A DNA stretch of 64,000 nt from Flavobacterium sp. (GTDB taxonomy: Bacteria; Bacteroidota; Bacteroidia; Flavobacteriales; Flavobacteriaceae). Shown in pieces: positions 1-8,322 of the stretch. Made by a program: the position numbers and the translations under genes. The first letter of the stretch is position 1; each line of letters begins with the position of its first letter. The stretch spans positions 1 to 64,000 of the forward strand of contig NZ_JAPZSU010000011.1 of assembly GCF_027531905.1 (NCBI RefSeq). The letters run 5' to 3'. The notes beneath the pieces are model-generated. The model was not told the DNA's origin, made no database searches, and was given only the letters and a program-made list of their open reading frames with translations.

Positions 1-136
1 TTTGGGTTTTGGGTTTTGGGTTTTGGGTTTTGGGTTTTGGGTTTTGGGTTTTGGGTTTTGGGTTTTGGGTTTTGGGTTTTGGGTTTTGGGTTTTGGGTTT
101 TGGGTTTTGGGTTTTGGGTTTTGGGTTTTGGGTTTT
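1..136. repeat. Perfect heptanucleotide tandem array (TTTTGGG), 19 GGG tracts each separated by TTTT; may extend upstream of the window
   Basis: GGG at 4-6, 11-13 ... 130-132, exact period 7. Confidence 0.98.
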
Positions 137-155
137 CAACCCTTTCAGGTTGAAC

Positions 156-779
156 CTATTTTTTACAATTCTTTTGAGCTTCTTGAGCACGGTCTAACCC
201 CCATTTTGGTGAGAAAGCTGTTTCTGGTTTAAAAGTAGCAAAAAGTCCGATAGCTTTATCAATTTGTGCACACATAGGTGTTGTATCTGTTCCCCAGAAC
301 TTAGCTCCACCAATTTCGAACTCAGCTTTACAAAATACCACTCTTGGATTTTCTGGGGCAATGGCCTGTGCTTTACCATAGAGTTCCATTACTTTTCCAG
401 ATAACTTTTGTCCGTTGGTCATTGGGTCGTAAGCAATCCAAGCGGTGTGAATCATAGCTTGCATTACTAATAATTCGGGATTGTTTTCGTTTTTGATTAA
501 CTCTACATCCAAAGCGTTTTGTGCTTTGGTTAGTAAAGCTGTTACTTCGTCTTTGCCTTTGGTTCTAAAAGCGGTTGTGGTATTCACCAAAGCCACATAA
601 TAGTTAGGCAACCAGTTGTTTTTTTCGACTGCTGCAATTCTTTCGAATAAAGCGGCAGCTTCGGTGTTTTTGCCTTCTCCCCACAATTGGAACGCTTTTC
701 CCATTCCTTGTTCATATTGTCCTTGGGCAGCTAATAAACTGCAAATAAATAAAGCGGTGGCGGTTAAAACTTTAATCAT
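156..779 (-). CDS. Secreted TPR-like conserved hypothetical protein
   Basis: 207 aa ORF with signal peptide MIKVLTATALFICSLLAAQGQ; helical repeat-like content. Confidence 0.8.
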   Translation of the reverse strand: MIKVLTATALFICSLLAAQGQYEQGMGKAFQLWGEGKNTEAAALFERIAAVEKNNWLPNYYVALVNTTTAFRTKGKDEVTALLTKAQNALDVELIKNENNPELLVMQAMIHTAWIAYDPMTNGQKLSGKVMELYGKAQAIAPENPRVVFCKAEFEIGGAKFWGTDTTPMCAQIDKAIGLFATFKPETAFSPKWGLDRAQEAQKNCKK

Positions 780-808
780 AATTTCTATTTTTTTAGTTGT
801 TAATACTT

Positions 809-1006
809 GTTGGTGAAACTATTTTTCTAACCACATAGATACATAGAATTTATAGTTTTTATTAGCATACAGTAGACGTTTTACTATTCACATAGTTCAA
901 TCTATTGTTAGAAATACTGCTATTTCTATTCTTTCTTTATTTTATTAGTTTAGATCTATGATTCTATGTGATTATAATTTTATTGTATTTAAATTTCACC
1001 CAACGG
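809..1006. repeat. Dispersed intergenic element ACCACATAG...CTATGTG, copy 1
   Basis: Contains AGACGTTTTACTATTCACATAG (874-895), identical in 4 places in the window; ends in TTTCACCCAACGGGTT. Confidence 0.8.
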
Positions 1007-1125
1007 GTTTTTAATTTCTTTTAATGGTTGTTGTTATTTTGATGATGTAAAAGTATTGCTGATGTGCTACTTTTGAAATTGATTCTGACTGAACTGTCGT
1101 TTTTGGAGGATGAATTGTAAACTGA

Positions 1126-1530
1126 TTATACTTTCAATACGATGTGCTTGTTTTGGGTGGCTTGGAACTTAGCGTCTTTGTATTTTGGAGGTCCCATAAA
1201 CCCTTTGGCATCGTTTGAAGCGGCGTAATCTTCTTTTGGTATTCCCATAAAATTGGCATCTAATTTTCCGTTGCTGTTTTCATCGTGAAAAATACTAATG
1301 GCATACTCGCCAGCAGGAAGGTTTTCAAAAGTGGCGGTTGCTTTTTCGTTTTGGATTAAAGCGACATTGCCTTTATAGACTTTTTTTAGAAAATGATTTT
1401 CGGAATTGTACAATCCGATGAGGACTTGCCCTTTGTTGTTTTTTAGACCAACGATGTCTACTTTGATAGCGACTTGAGCGGTTGCCATTGCACTTATGGC
1501 TAAGAACAGGATAAGAACTGATGTTTTCAT
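1126..1530 (-). CDS. DUF2141 domain-containing secreted protein
   Basis: LPAGEYAISIFHDENSNGKLDANFMGIPKEDYAASNDAKGFMGPPKY is typical of DUF2141. Confidence 0.85.
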   Translation of the reverse strand: MKTSVLILFLAISAMATAQVAIKVDIVGLKNNKGQVLIGLYNSENHFLKKVYKGNVALIQNEKATATFENLPAGEYAISIFHDENSNGKLDANFMGIPKEDYAASNDAKGFMGPPKYKDAKFQATQNKHIVLKV

Positions 1531-1756
1531 AGTTTATTTGTTATTTAAAGGTTGTTACTTTTATTATACTGATGTAAAAGTAGTTTGGACCAATCGAAAC
1601 TAAAATTGATTGTAACTGAACTGTTGTTTTTAAAGGATGAATTGCAAAAAACAACAACTATTTGTTTCTCTGGTTAAGAATGAGTTACTATTATTAAATT
1701 CACCGGAAAACAAATTGTTGCTACTATTTTTGTATTTTTGATAAAATTTAAAAAAA

Positions 1757-1999
1757 ATGTCAACAAGCGAATTGAAATTAAAAATTTTGAAAACGTTGGA
1801 CCGTTTAGACGAAGCTAACTTGAAGAAGTTTTACGCCCTATTGGTATCAGCAACCGAATCAAAAAAAGACATTTCTGATTGGGATTCTTTATCTCAAAAC
1901 CAACAAAAAGGTTTGATTGAAGCTATTGAAGAAATGGACCATTCAGAAGGAATGGAACACGAAACTTTATTAAATACGCTTAAAAATAAATATGCTTAA
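1757..1999 (+). CDS. Putative antitoxin of ParE-type TA pair
   Basis: 80 aa acidic ORF overlapping the downstream toxin ORF by 8 bp. Confidence 0.7.
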   Translation: MSTSELKLKILKTLDRLDEANLKKFYALLVSATESKKDISDWDSLSQNQQKGLIEAIEEMDHSEGMEHETLLNTLKNKYA

Positions 2000-2288
2000 A
2001 TCCGTTAGGTGGTCTTCATTTGCTTCAAAAGACTTAAGTAATTTATTAGATTATTTAGAAGCTAAATGGAACAAAAAAGTATGTTTGAATTTTATTGAAA
2101 AATTAGACCATTCTATCCATCAAATACAAATCAATCCTGCTCAATTTCCATACTTTAATGCATCGTTACAAATTAGAAAATGTGTTATTACCAAACACAA
2201 TTCTTTGTTTTATAGAGTAACCTCTACTCGTATTGAAATTCTAAGGTTATACGATACCAGACAAAATCCAAATGATTTCAGTTTTTGA
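1992..2288 (+). CDS. RelE/ParE family toxin
   Basis: 98 aa; VRWSSFASKDLSNLLDYLEAKW... ...RVTSTRIEILRLYDTRQNP typical of ParE. Confidence 0.85.
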   Translation: MLKSVRWSSFASKDLSNLLDYLEAKWNKKVCLNFIEKLDHSIHQIQINPAQFPYFNASLQIRKCVITKHNSLFYRVTSTRIEILRLYDTRQNPNDFSF

Positions 2289-2409
2289 GCTGTGTAGAAT
2301 TAAAACATCTCTTACCTTATTTTTAGACGTATCATCATCTCCAGAAAACCTACAAGGTTAAAAAAAACCTTGCAGTATAAACGATTCTTGTAATACTACC
2401 TTTTAAAAA

Positions 2410-2448
2410 CATAACCCTTTCAGCGTTAAGAATGCTGAAAGGGTTATG
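2410..2448. terminator. Perfect 15-bp-stem hairpin
   Basis: CATAACCCTTTCAGC-GTTAAGAAT-GCTGAAAGGGTTATG. Confidence 0.7.
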
Positions 2449-2482
2449 CTATTTCTACAAGTATTTTGAAAACGATTCTTCC

Positions 2483-2593
2483 TAACTAGCCCCGGGAGGA
2501 GCGGCATCCTTTGCTGACGGGGTTCGGCAACAAAGATATAGCGGATCACGGGACGATGCCTGCTGGAAATGCCCTATGCTTACTGCTCCTAAT
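2483..2593 (+). repeat. GCGGCATCC...AAGATATAG.GGA...GCTCCTAA structured repeat, copy A
   Basis: CTAGCCCCGGGAGGAGCGGCATCCTTTGCTGACGGGGTTCGGCAACAAAGATATAGCGGATCACGGGACGATGCC...GCTCCTAA; aligns to the reverse complement of 42635-42715. Confidence 0.75.
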
Positions 2594-2598
2594 TAGAC

Positions 2599-4785
2599 TT
2601 ATAAATTATTCAATTGATTGTCTTTTTTGTTTTCGCTGATGGTCCAAAAGAAACCTACGAAAAAGAAACTATCGGCTGTGGGTATGATGGCTCTGCGGTT
2701 GTACACGCCCGCTGAATCTGGAGTATTAGCGTACTCGTAACCAAAGACATTTTGAGTTTGTAAAATATTGGACACGGAGAAATACAGGATTTTTTGTTGT
2801 GACACCAAGTACGCCCAATTGAAACTCAAATTATTGAACGCTTTGGTTTTTCCGTTCATAAATTGGGTCTCGTTAGGATTGTTGTACGGACGACCTGTGG
2901 CAAACGAATGGGTGAACCCGATTTGTGATTTCCAGTCGGTAATGAAATATTTGGTCACCAAAGACGCTGTATGGTCTGCCACAAAACTTGGAGTGACTTG
3001 TTTAGGGAAGTTGCGATAATCGCGCTCCGTATCGATGTAAGAATAGGAAATCCAATATTCTAAATTCTTAATCGAGCTGCCGTCTCTCCAGAACAAATCG
3101 AGTCCTTTGGCGTAGCCAGAACCGTTGTTGTTGTACACTGAATTAAACATTGGCGTTGTTGTATTATATTTTACCAAATTGCTGTAGTCTTTGTAATAAG
3201 CCTCGGCTCTAAACGTTTGACGGTCGTTGTTGTATTGAAAGTTTAAGAGGTAATGCGAGGCTTTTTCGCTTTCGAATTGGTGCATTTTGGAATATTTGAT
3301 AAAATCGACACTTGGCGCCTGAGTGAAATCGCCATAAGCAAAAGAAAACTGACAGGTTTTATTCAGTTTGTACGCCAAGGAAACACGAGGAGCAACGGCG
3401 GTTTCGTCCAACAAATCGTTGTATGAGGCACGAACCCCTACTTTGGCAGCAAAGTTTTTGGTGAATAAAATGTCGCCTTCGGCAAAAGCTGCTGCTATTG
3501 AAGAGTTGTATCCGCTAGTCCCTCCTATGCCTGAATTTGGCGTGAAATCTTCGTTGAAACGAGTAATGAAATAATCCGTTCCGAAAGCTAATTTAACGTG
3601 TTGCGAAATGCTTTTACGGAGTTTGATTTTAAGATGTGAGGCGTTTTCGTCATTGTTTAGTTTATCCAAATCCAATCCCAATTTGTTTTTGGAATAGCCA
3701 TAACTCAATCCCGTTGTTACTTGCCAATTGTTTCCAAAACCACCTTTGTAGGAAGTATTTAAATAAAAGTTATTATTGTTCAAATCGACTCTGACTTTGT
3801 TAGGTGAATTGACGCTTTCTTGATTCAAATCGAATTTGGAGGAATCGAAAGCTGCATATAATTTTAGGATTCCGTTATTGAAGTTGTAGCGGTATACCGT
3901 TTCGCCAGAAAGGGATTGAAAAGGATTGTTCCATTCGATATTTTGAGGCACCACTTTTTGATACGGCGCCAAATTAATGTAAGCGGCATTGACACTCAAG
4001 GAACTTTTTTTCCATTTTTGTGTATTTCCAACGCCCAAACCTACGGTCATTAAGGCGATTTCGGTTTTGTTTTGGTCGGGTTCGTCTTGGGTATTCAATA
4101 ATAACACACTCGATAAAGCCTCGCCATACTCGGCAGAATAACCTCCAGTAGAAAAAGAGATGCCGCTGAACAAAAACGGAGAAAAGCGTCCGCGAGTAGG
4201 CAAATTATTCGTACTAGTGCCATAAGGCTGTGCCACTCGGATACCATCGACAAAAGTTTGCGTTTCATTGGCTTCGCCCCCACGAACGAACAAACGACCG
4301 TCCTCACCCACGTTTTGTGTCCCTGGCAACGTTTGTAGCGCTGCAATTATATTTCCAGCAGAACCCGCTGTGGTTACAATATCTAAAGGTTTCAACACCG
4401 AAACACGAGCTTTGTCTCCTGATTCTAAAGTTCCAGCTGTAATCACCACCGCATCTAAGGTGTTGACATTCTCTTTGAGGGTTATTGTTTTGTCTTTGTA
4501 ATTCGCAACATCTATTGAAATGGTAGCTGTTTCGTGTATCAAAGAGCTTATGATTAAGGTCGCATTTCCTTTGACTGTGGTTTCGAATGAGAAAAGTCCT
4601 TTCTCATCACTTGTGGCGCCATCATAAGTGCCTTCAATATAAATATTGGCGCTAACGACGGGCTTACCTTTTGGGTCAATAACTTTTCCTGAAATGGTGC
4701 TTTGAGCAAAAGTGACACTACTCATCAAAACCAATAGGGTTGCTAAAAAGAATTTGTGTGCGATTTTTTTGATACTTGTTTTCAT
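2599..4785 (-). CDS. TonB-dependent receptor with N-terminal carboxypeptidase-like regulatory domain
   Basis: Signal peptide, STISGKVIDPKGKPVVSANIYIEGTYDGATSDEKG, plug domain, C-terminal barrel; ATG start chosen downstream of the ORF TTG. Confidence 0.93.
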   Translation of the reverse strand: MKTSIKKIAHKFFLATLLVLMSSVTFAQSTISGKVIDPKGKPVVSANIYIEGTYDGATSDEKGLFSFETTVKGNATLIISSLIHETATISIDVANYKDKTITLKENVNTLDAVVITAGTLESGDKARVSVLKPLDIVTTAGSAGNIIAALQTLPGTQNVGEDGRLFVRGGEANETQTFVDGIRVAQPYGTSTNNLPTRGRFSPFLFSGISFSTGGYSAEYGEALSSVLLLNTQDEPDQNKTEIALMTVGLGVGNTQKWKKSSLSVNAAYINLAPYQKVVPQNIEWNNPFQSLSGETVYRYNFNNGILKLYAAFDSSKFDLNQESVNSPNKVRVDLNNNNFYLNTSYKGGFGNNWQVTTGLSYGYSKNKLGLDLDKLNNDENASHLKIKLRKSISQHVKLAFGTDYFITRFNEDFTPNSGIGGTSGYNSSIAAAFAEGDILFTKNFAAKVGVRASYNDLLDETAVAPRVSLAYKLNKTCQFSFAYGDFTQAPSVDFIKYSKMHQFESEKASHYLLNFQYNNDRQTFRAEAYYKDYSNLVKYNTTTPMFNSVYNNNGSGYAKGLDLFWRDGSSIKNLEYWISYSYIDTERDYRNFPKQVTPSFVADHTASLVTKYFITDWKSQIGFTHSFATGRPYNNPNETQFMNGKTKAFNNLSFNWAYLVSQQKILYFSVSNILQTQNVFGYEYANTPDSAGVYNRRAIIPTADSFFFVGFFWTISENKKDNQLNNL

Positions 4786-5235
4786 TATACTGTTTGTTTT
4801 TTGATGAAGCAAATATCTTTCGGGATTATGGATTCTCTAAAAAGTTATGACCGAATTGTAGAAAAACGAGGTTGAATTGTAAAATCATTTAAAACAAAGA
4901 TTTCTTAATCGTTTTCGACAAAAAAAACTCCATTTTATTCAATTACAAGGCACTATTTTTTAAAATTTCAATCACAAATAACACGAAAATAAACAGTAAT
5001 TTAAAACCGTATTATTTGCTCCATCGTTCAAGTCACGAATTCTTAAGATCAATAAATTAGTGCCATTCCATTTTAAAACTTAAAAAAATTAGTACCAATT
5101 CTGCTATTGCTTCGCCTATTCGCTATCGCCCGGGTCGTGGCTAACTTCTTTTGAAAATCGAATGGCCTGAAAAAAGAGCGTTTTAAAACACTAAATTAAT
5201 TTATACCTTTGAACCAATAACTTTAATCAATAACC

Positions 5236-5631
5236 ATGAAATCTTTAAAATTCTTACCTGTTTTGTTCTTCTTTTTGGTGGTTTCCAATTTGTCAGCACA
5301 AACTACTTTTGAAAAATGGCCTGCTATCAAAACCTTCCACGGGGTAATGTCACAAACTTTTCATCCTGCAGAAGAAGGTGATTTGAATCCTATTAAAACA
5401 CGTTCTGAAGAAATGGTTCAAAAAGCTGATGCGTTGTCAAAAGAAGCTATCCCAGCCGAATTCAAAACACCAGCCATCTTAGCTTCTATCAAAAAATTGC
5501 AAGAAGGTGCCAAAGGTTTGGACAAATTGGTAAAAGCCAAAGGTTCAGACGAAACTATACTAAAATCATTGACTGCCTTGCACGATGTATTCCATGAAAT
5601 CGTAGGTTTGTGTTCTGAAGAGAAACACTAA
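5236..5631 (+). CDS. Conserved secreted hypothetical protein
   Basis: 131 aa with signal peptide MKSLKFLPVLFFFLVVSNLSAQ. Confidence 0.75.
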   Translation: MKSLKFLPVLFFFLVVSNLSAQTTFEKWPAIKTFHGVMSQTFHPAEEGDLNPIKTRSEEMVQKADALSKEAIPAEFKTPAILASIKKLQEGAKGLDKLVKAKGSDETILKSLTALHDVFHEIVGLCSEEKH

Positions 5632-5652
5632 AACTTCACTATTAATCATAGT

Positions 5653-5680
5653 AAAAGCTGTCTGTCACGGACAGCTTTTT
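5653..5680. terminator. Rho-independent terminator
   Basis: AAAAGCTGTC-TGTCACG-GACAGCTTTTTTT. Confidence 0.85.
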
Positions 5681-5786
5681 TTGTTTGTGCAGCTTTCGAA
5701 AATAAAATCTTTTCAACAAAATAAGATTGCAAAATGGTTTTCCAAAATTAAGTTTTACCTTTGGCGTTTCAACAAAAACAAAAATT

Positions 5787-6326
5787 ATGGTTTATAAATT
5801 TAGAGTTATTCTAGATGCCGAAGAAGACATTTTTAGAGACATAGCAATACGTTCTGACGATACTTTAGAAGATTTACACAACGCTATTTTTAATGCATTT
5901 GGCTTTGATGGTATGGAGGTAGCTTCCTTTTATACCTGTGACGAAACTTGGAATCAAGAAGATGAAATTCCTTTGTTTGATACGGGAGATGTTCCTGGCG
6001 AACAACGCACCATGAGCGATTATGCTTTATCGGATATCCTTGATGAAGCCAATACCAAAATTATCTATGTATACGATTTCATCAACATGTGGACGTTCTT
6101 GGTTGAATTAGCCGCTATAGAAGAACCAGTTGCTGGTGGAACCTATCCAGAAACCTTATTCTCTCACGGTATCATGCCAGCAGAAGCCGGTGAAAAAAAC
6201 TTTGAAGCCGATATGAATGACGACATCTACGGCGAATTCGAAGACGATCTTGACGAAGACGACCTAGACATGTTTAGTGGTGACGATAGCTTCGAAGACT
6301 ACGGATTCGAGGAGAATTGGAACTAA
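5787..6326 (+). CDS. Plasmid pRiA4b ORF-3-like (TnpR-like) family protein
   Basis: MVYKFRVILDAEEDIFRDIAIRSDDTLEDLHNAIFNAFGFDGMEVASFYTCDETW; acidic C-terminus. Confidence 0.75.
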   Translation: MVYKFRVILDAEEDIFRDIAIRSDDTLEDLHNAIFNAFGFDGMEVASFYTCDETWNQEDEIPLFDTGDVPGEQRTMSDYALSDILDEANTKIIYVYDFINMWTFLVELAAIEEPVAGGTYPETLFSHGIMPAEAGEKNFEADMNDDIYGEFEDDLDEDDLDMFSGDDSFEDYGFEENWN

Positions 6327-6344
6327 GAGGTTAATAGTGGTGCA

Positions 6345-6385
6345 AAGGTTTAAGATTGTTTAAAGTTTAAGGTTGTTTAAAAGTT
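6345..6385. repeat. Left arm of inverted repeat flanking the IVP gene
   Basis: AAGGTTTAAGATTGTTTAAAGTTTAAGGTTGTTTAAAAGTT; a 30-nt stretch is the exact reverse complement of 6852-6881. Confidence 0.9.
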
Positions 6386-6398
6386 ATAACTAACTAGT

Positions 6399-6818
6399 AT
6401 GGCTACTATAAAAAGATTTGAAGATTTAGAAATTTGGCAAGACGCTAGAAGACTTTCAAAAGAAATCATTTTTATATCTAAAAACACCGATTTAAACAAA
6501 GATTTTAAATTTAATGCTCAAATAAAAGACTCATCGGGATCTGTTATGGATAACATTGCTGAAGGATTTGAAAGAAATGGAAACATAGAATTCCGTCAAT
6601 TTCTGTCAATAGCAAAAGGTTCTGCCGGAGAGACTCGTTCTCAATTGTATAGAGTATTTGACAATGATTATATCAATGAAGAAAAATTAAACTATTTAGT
6701 CATTGAATATGAAAAATTGAGTATAAAAATCCATAATTTCATCACATACCTTAACAAAAAAGACTTTAAAGGAACAAAATTCATAGACGAACATTCCCAA
6801 AACCACAATAAACTTTAA
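6399..6818 (+). CDS. Four helix bundle protein (23S rRNA intervening-sequence protein, IVP family)
   Basis: FEDLEIWQDARRLSKEI...QIKDSSGSVMDNIAEGFERN...FRQFLSIAKGSAGETRSQLYRVFD. Confidence 0.93.
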   Translation: MATIKRFEDLEIWQDARRLSKEIIFISKNTDLNKDFKFNAQIKDSSGSVMDNIAEGFERNGNIEFRQFLSIAKGSAGETRSQLYRVFDNDYINEEKLNYLVIEYEKLSIKIHNFITYLNKKDFKGTKFIDEHSQNHNKL

Positions 6819-6851
6819 ACTCTTAACCCCTTTAAACTTTAAAAAACTTTA

Positions 6852-6961
6852 AACTTTTAAACAACCTTAAACTTTAAACAACCTTAAACTTTAAACAATC
6901 TTAAACTTTAAACAATTTCAAACTTTAAACAATTTCAAACTTTTAAACAACCTTAAACCTT
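6852..6961. repeat. Right arm of IVP-flanking inverted repeat, expanded as 17-bp tandem array
   Basis: Units (AACCTTAAACTTTAAAC-like) at 6863, 6880, 6897, 6914, 6931 plus a partial at 6949. Confidence 0.92.
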
Positions 6962-6973
6962 CATACTTCCTTA

Positions 6974-8032
6974 ATGATCAACTTATTCAACACCCACATC
7001 GAAACGCTTTCCATACATCGTGTTGGAAACAAGAGTCGTAATGAAGCGATTTTCTTATCAGAACAACCTTTTAACCTCAACGATGAAATTGTGCCGTTGA
7101 TTAAAGAATTCTTCTTAAAACCTTTTAGAGAAAAAGAAGAAAATTACTTTCAATTTGCGCACGAAGTAGATTTGGATTACAACGACATGTTCAAATTTGC
7201 CACTCAAATTTTTGATAATCCAGGCAGTTTGCACGAAGTTTCAAAACAAATTACACAACACTTGTTCGAGCAATCCAATCATCCGCATATCAAGAATGGC
7301 GAGGTGTATGTGGCGCACTTGACGAATGTTTCGATAGACAATAACATAGTAGATGCTATTGGTGTTTTTAAAAGCGAAATCCAATCCGACTTTTTGCAAT
7401 TTGAGGAAAAAGAAACGCATTTGGAGATGATTCTGCAACACGGCGTGAGCTTGAACAAACTCGACAAAGGTTGTTTAATCTTTAACCACAAAAAAGAAGA
7501 AGGTTACAAAATATTGACCGTAGACAGCAATCGTTATGATGCGCGCTATTGGTTGGAGCATTTCTTGTCTGTAGATGCTTTTGAGGATGAAAACTTCATC
7601 ACCAAAAAGTATTTGAAATTTTGTCAAAACTTTGCCAAAGACGTTGTTTTTCCTGCCGAAGACAAAAAAGAAGAAGTGATGTTTATGAACCGCTCGGTGA
7701 ATTATTTTGCTAAAAATGACCAATTTGAAGAATCGAATTTCTTAAGCGAAGTCATTGATAATCCTGATTTGATTCCTGAATTCAAAAATTATAAAGTAGA
7801 CAAAGGAGAAAAATACAGCATCGAAGACGTGACCTCCTTCCCTATTGCCAATGCAGCCGTTTCGGACGCGAGAAAATCCATCAAAAACGTGATTAATCTC
7901 GATACACATATCCAAATCAAAATGGATTTTATCAATCCAGAAAGTGCCGAAAAATTTGTAGAAAAAGGCTGGGACGAAGAAAAACAAATGTATTACTACC
8001 TTGTATATTTCAACAAAGAAGAGAAAAACTAA
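6974..8032 (+). CDS. Nucleoid-associated protein (NdpA/YejK-like family)
   Basis: 352 aa; IHRVGNKSRNEAIFLSEQPFNL..., VDLDYNDMFKFATQIFDNP. Confidence 0.75.
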   Translation: MINLFNTHIETLSIHRVGNKSRNEAIFLSEQPFNLNDEIVPLIKEFFLKPFREKEENYFQFAHEVDLDYNDMFKFATQIFDNPGSLHEVSKQITQHLFEQSNHPHIKNGEVYVAHLTNVSIDNNIVDAIGVFKSEIQSDFLQFEEKETHLEMILQHGVSLNKLDKGCLIFNHKKEEGYKILTVDSNRYDARYWLEHFLSVDAFEDENFITKKYLKFCQNFAKDVVFPAEDKKEEVMFMNRSVNYFAKNDQFEESNFLSEVIDNPDLIPEFKNYKVDKGEKYSIEDVTSFPIANAAVSDARKSIKNVINLDTHIQIKMDFINPESAEKFVEKGWDEEKQMYYYLVYFNKEEKN

Positions 8033-8049
8033 AGTTGAAAAAAAACTTT

Positions 8050-8207
8050 TGTAACCACATAGAATCATCGATTAGTACTTGATAAAGAGAAAGAATAGAA
8101 ATAGCACTATTTTTCACACATAGAAACACTATGTGAATAGTAAAACGTCTATGCTACTTTTTTATTCTAAAATTTTTCTATGCCTCTATGTGGTAAAATC
8201 ATTTCTA
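8050..8207. repeat. Dispersed ACCACATAG element, copy 2 (opposite orientation to copies 1 and 3)
   Basis: CTATGTGAATAGTAAAACGTCT at 8129-8150; termini AACCACATAGAATCAT / CTATGTGGTAAAA. Confidence 0.85.
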
Positions 8208-8322
8208 CAGACAGCAAATTATGTCGACATAACTTTATCCTCAATTGCCCTGTGCAGTTGAGGATTTTTTTGCGTCATAGCACACTAAGATTGCGTAAAT
8301 TTGCATTCTTAAGCCTAAGCAA

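Noticed and set aside
2-232. ORFs encoding (GFGFWVL)n peptides
   Set aside because: Produced by translating the TTTTGGG heptamer array; no RBS or promoter and no plausible protein.
4985-5170. Degenerate repeats (AAATTAGTGCCA / AAATTAGTACCA and a GC-rich TTAGCCACGACCCGGGCGATAGCGAATAGG block on the minus strand)
   Set aside because: May be decayed copies of common flavobacterial intergenic repeats, but the alignment to the families above is too weak to claim.
6852-6961. CRISPR-like array
   Set aside because: 17-bp units are directly adjacent with no spacers and no cas genes nearby.
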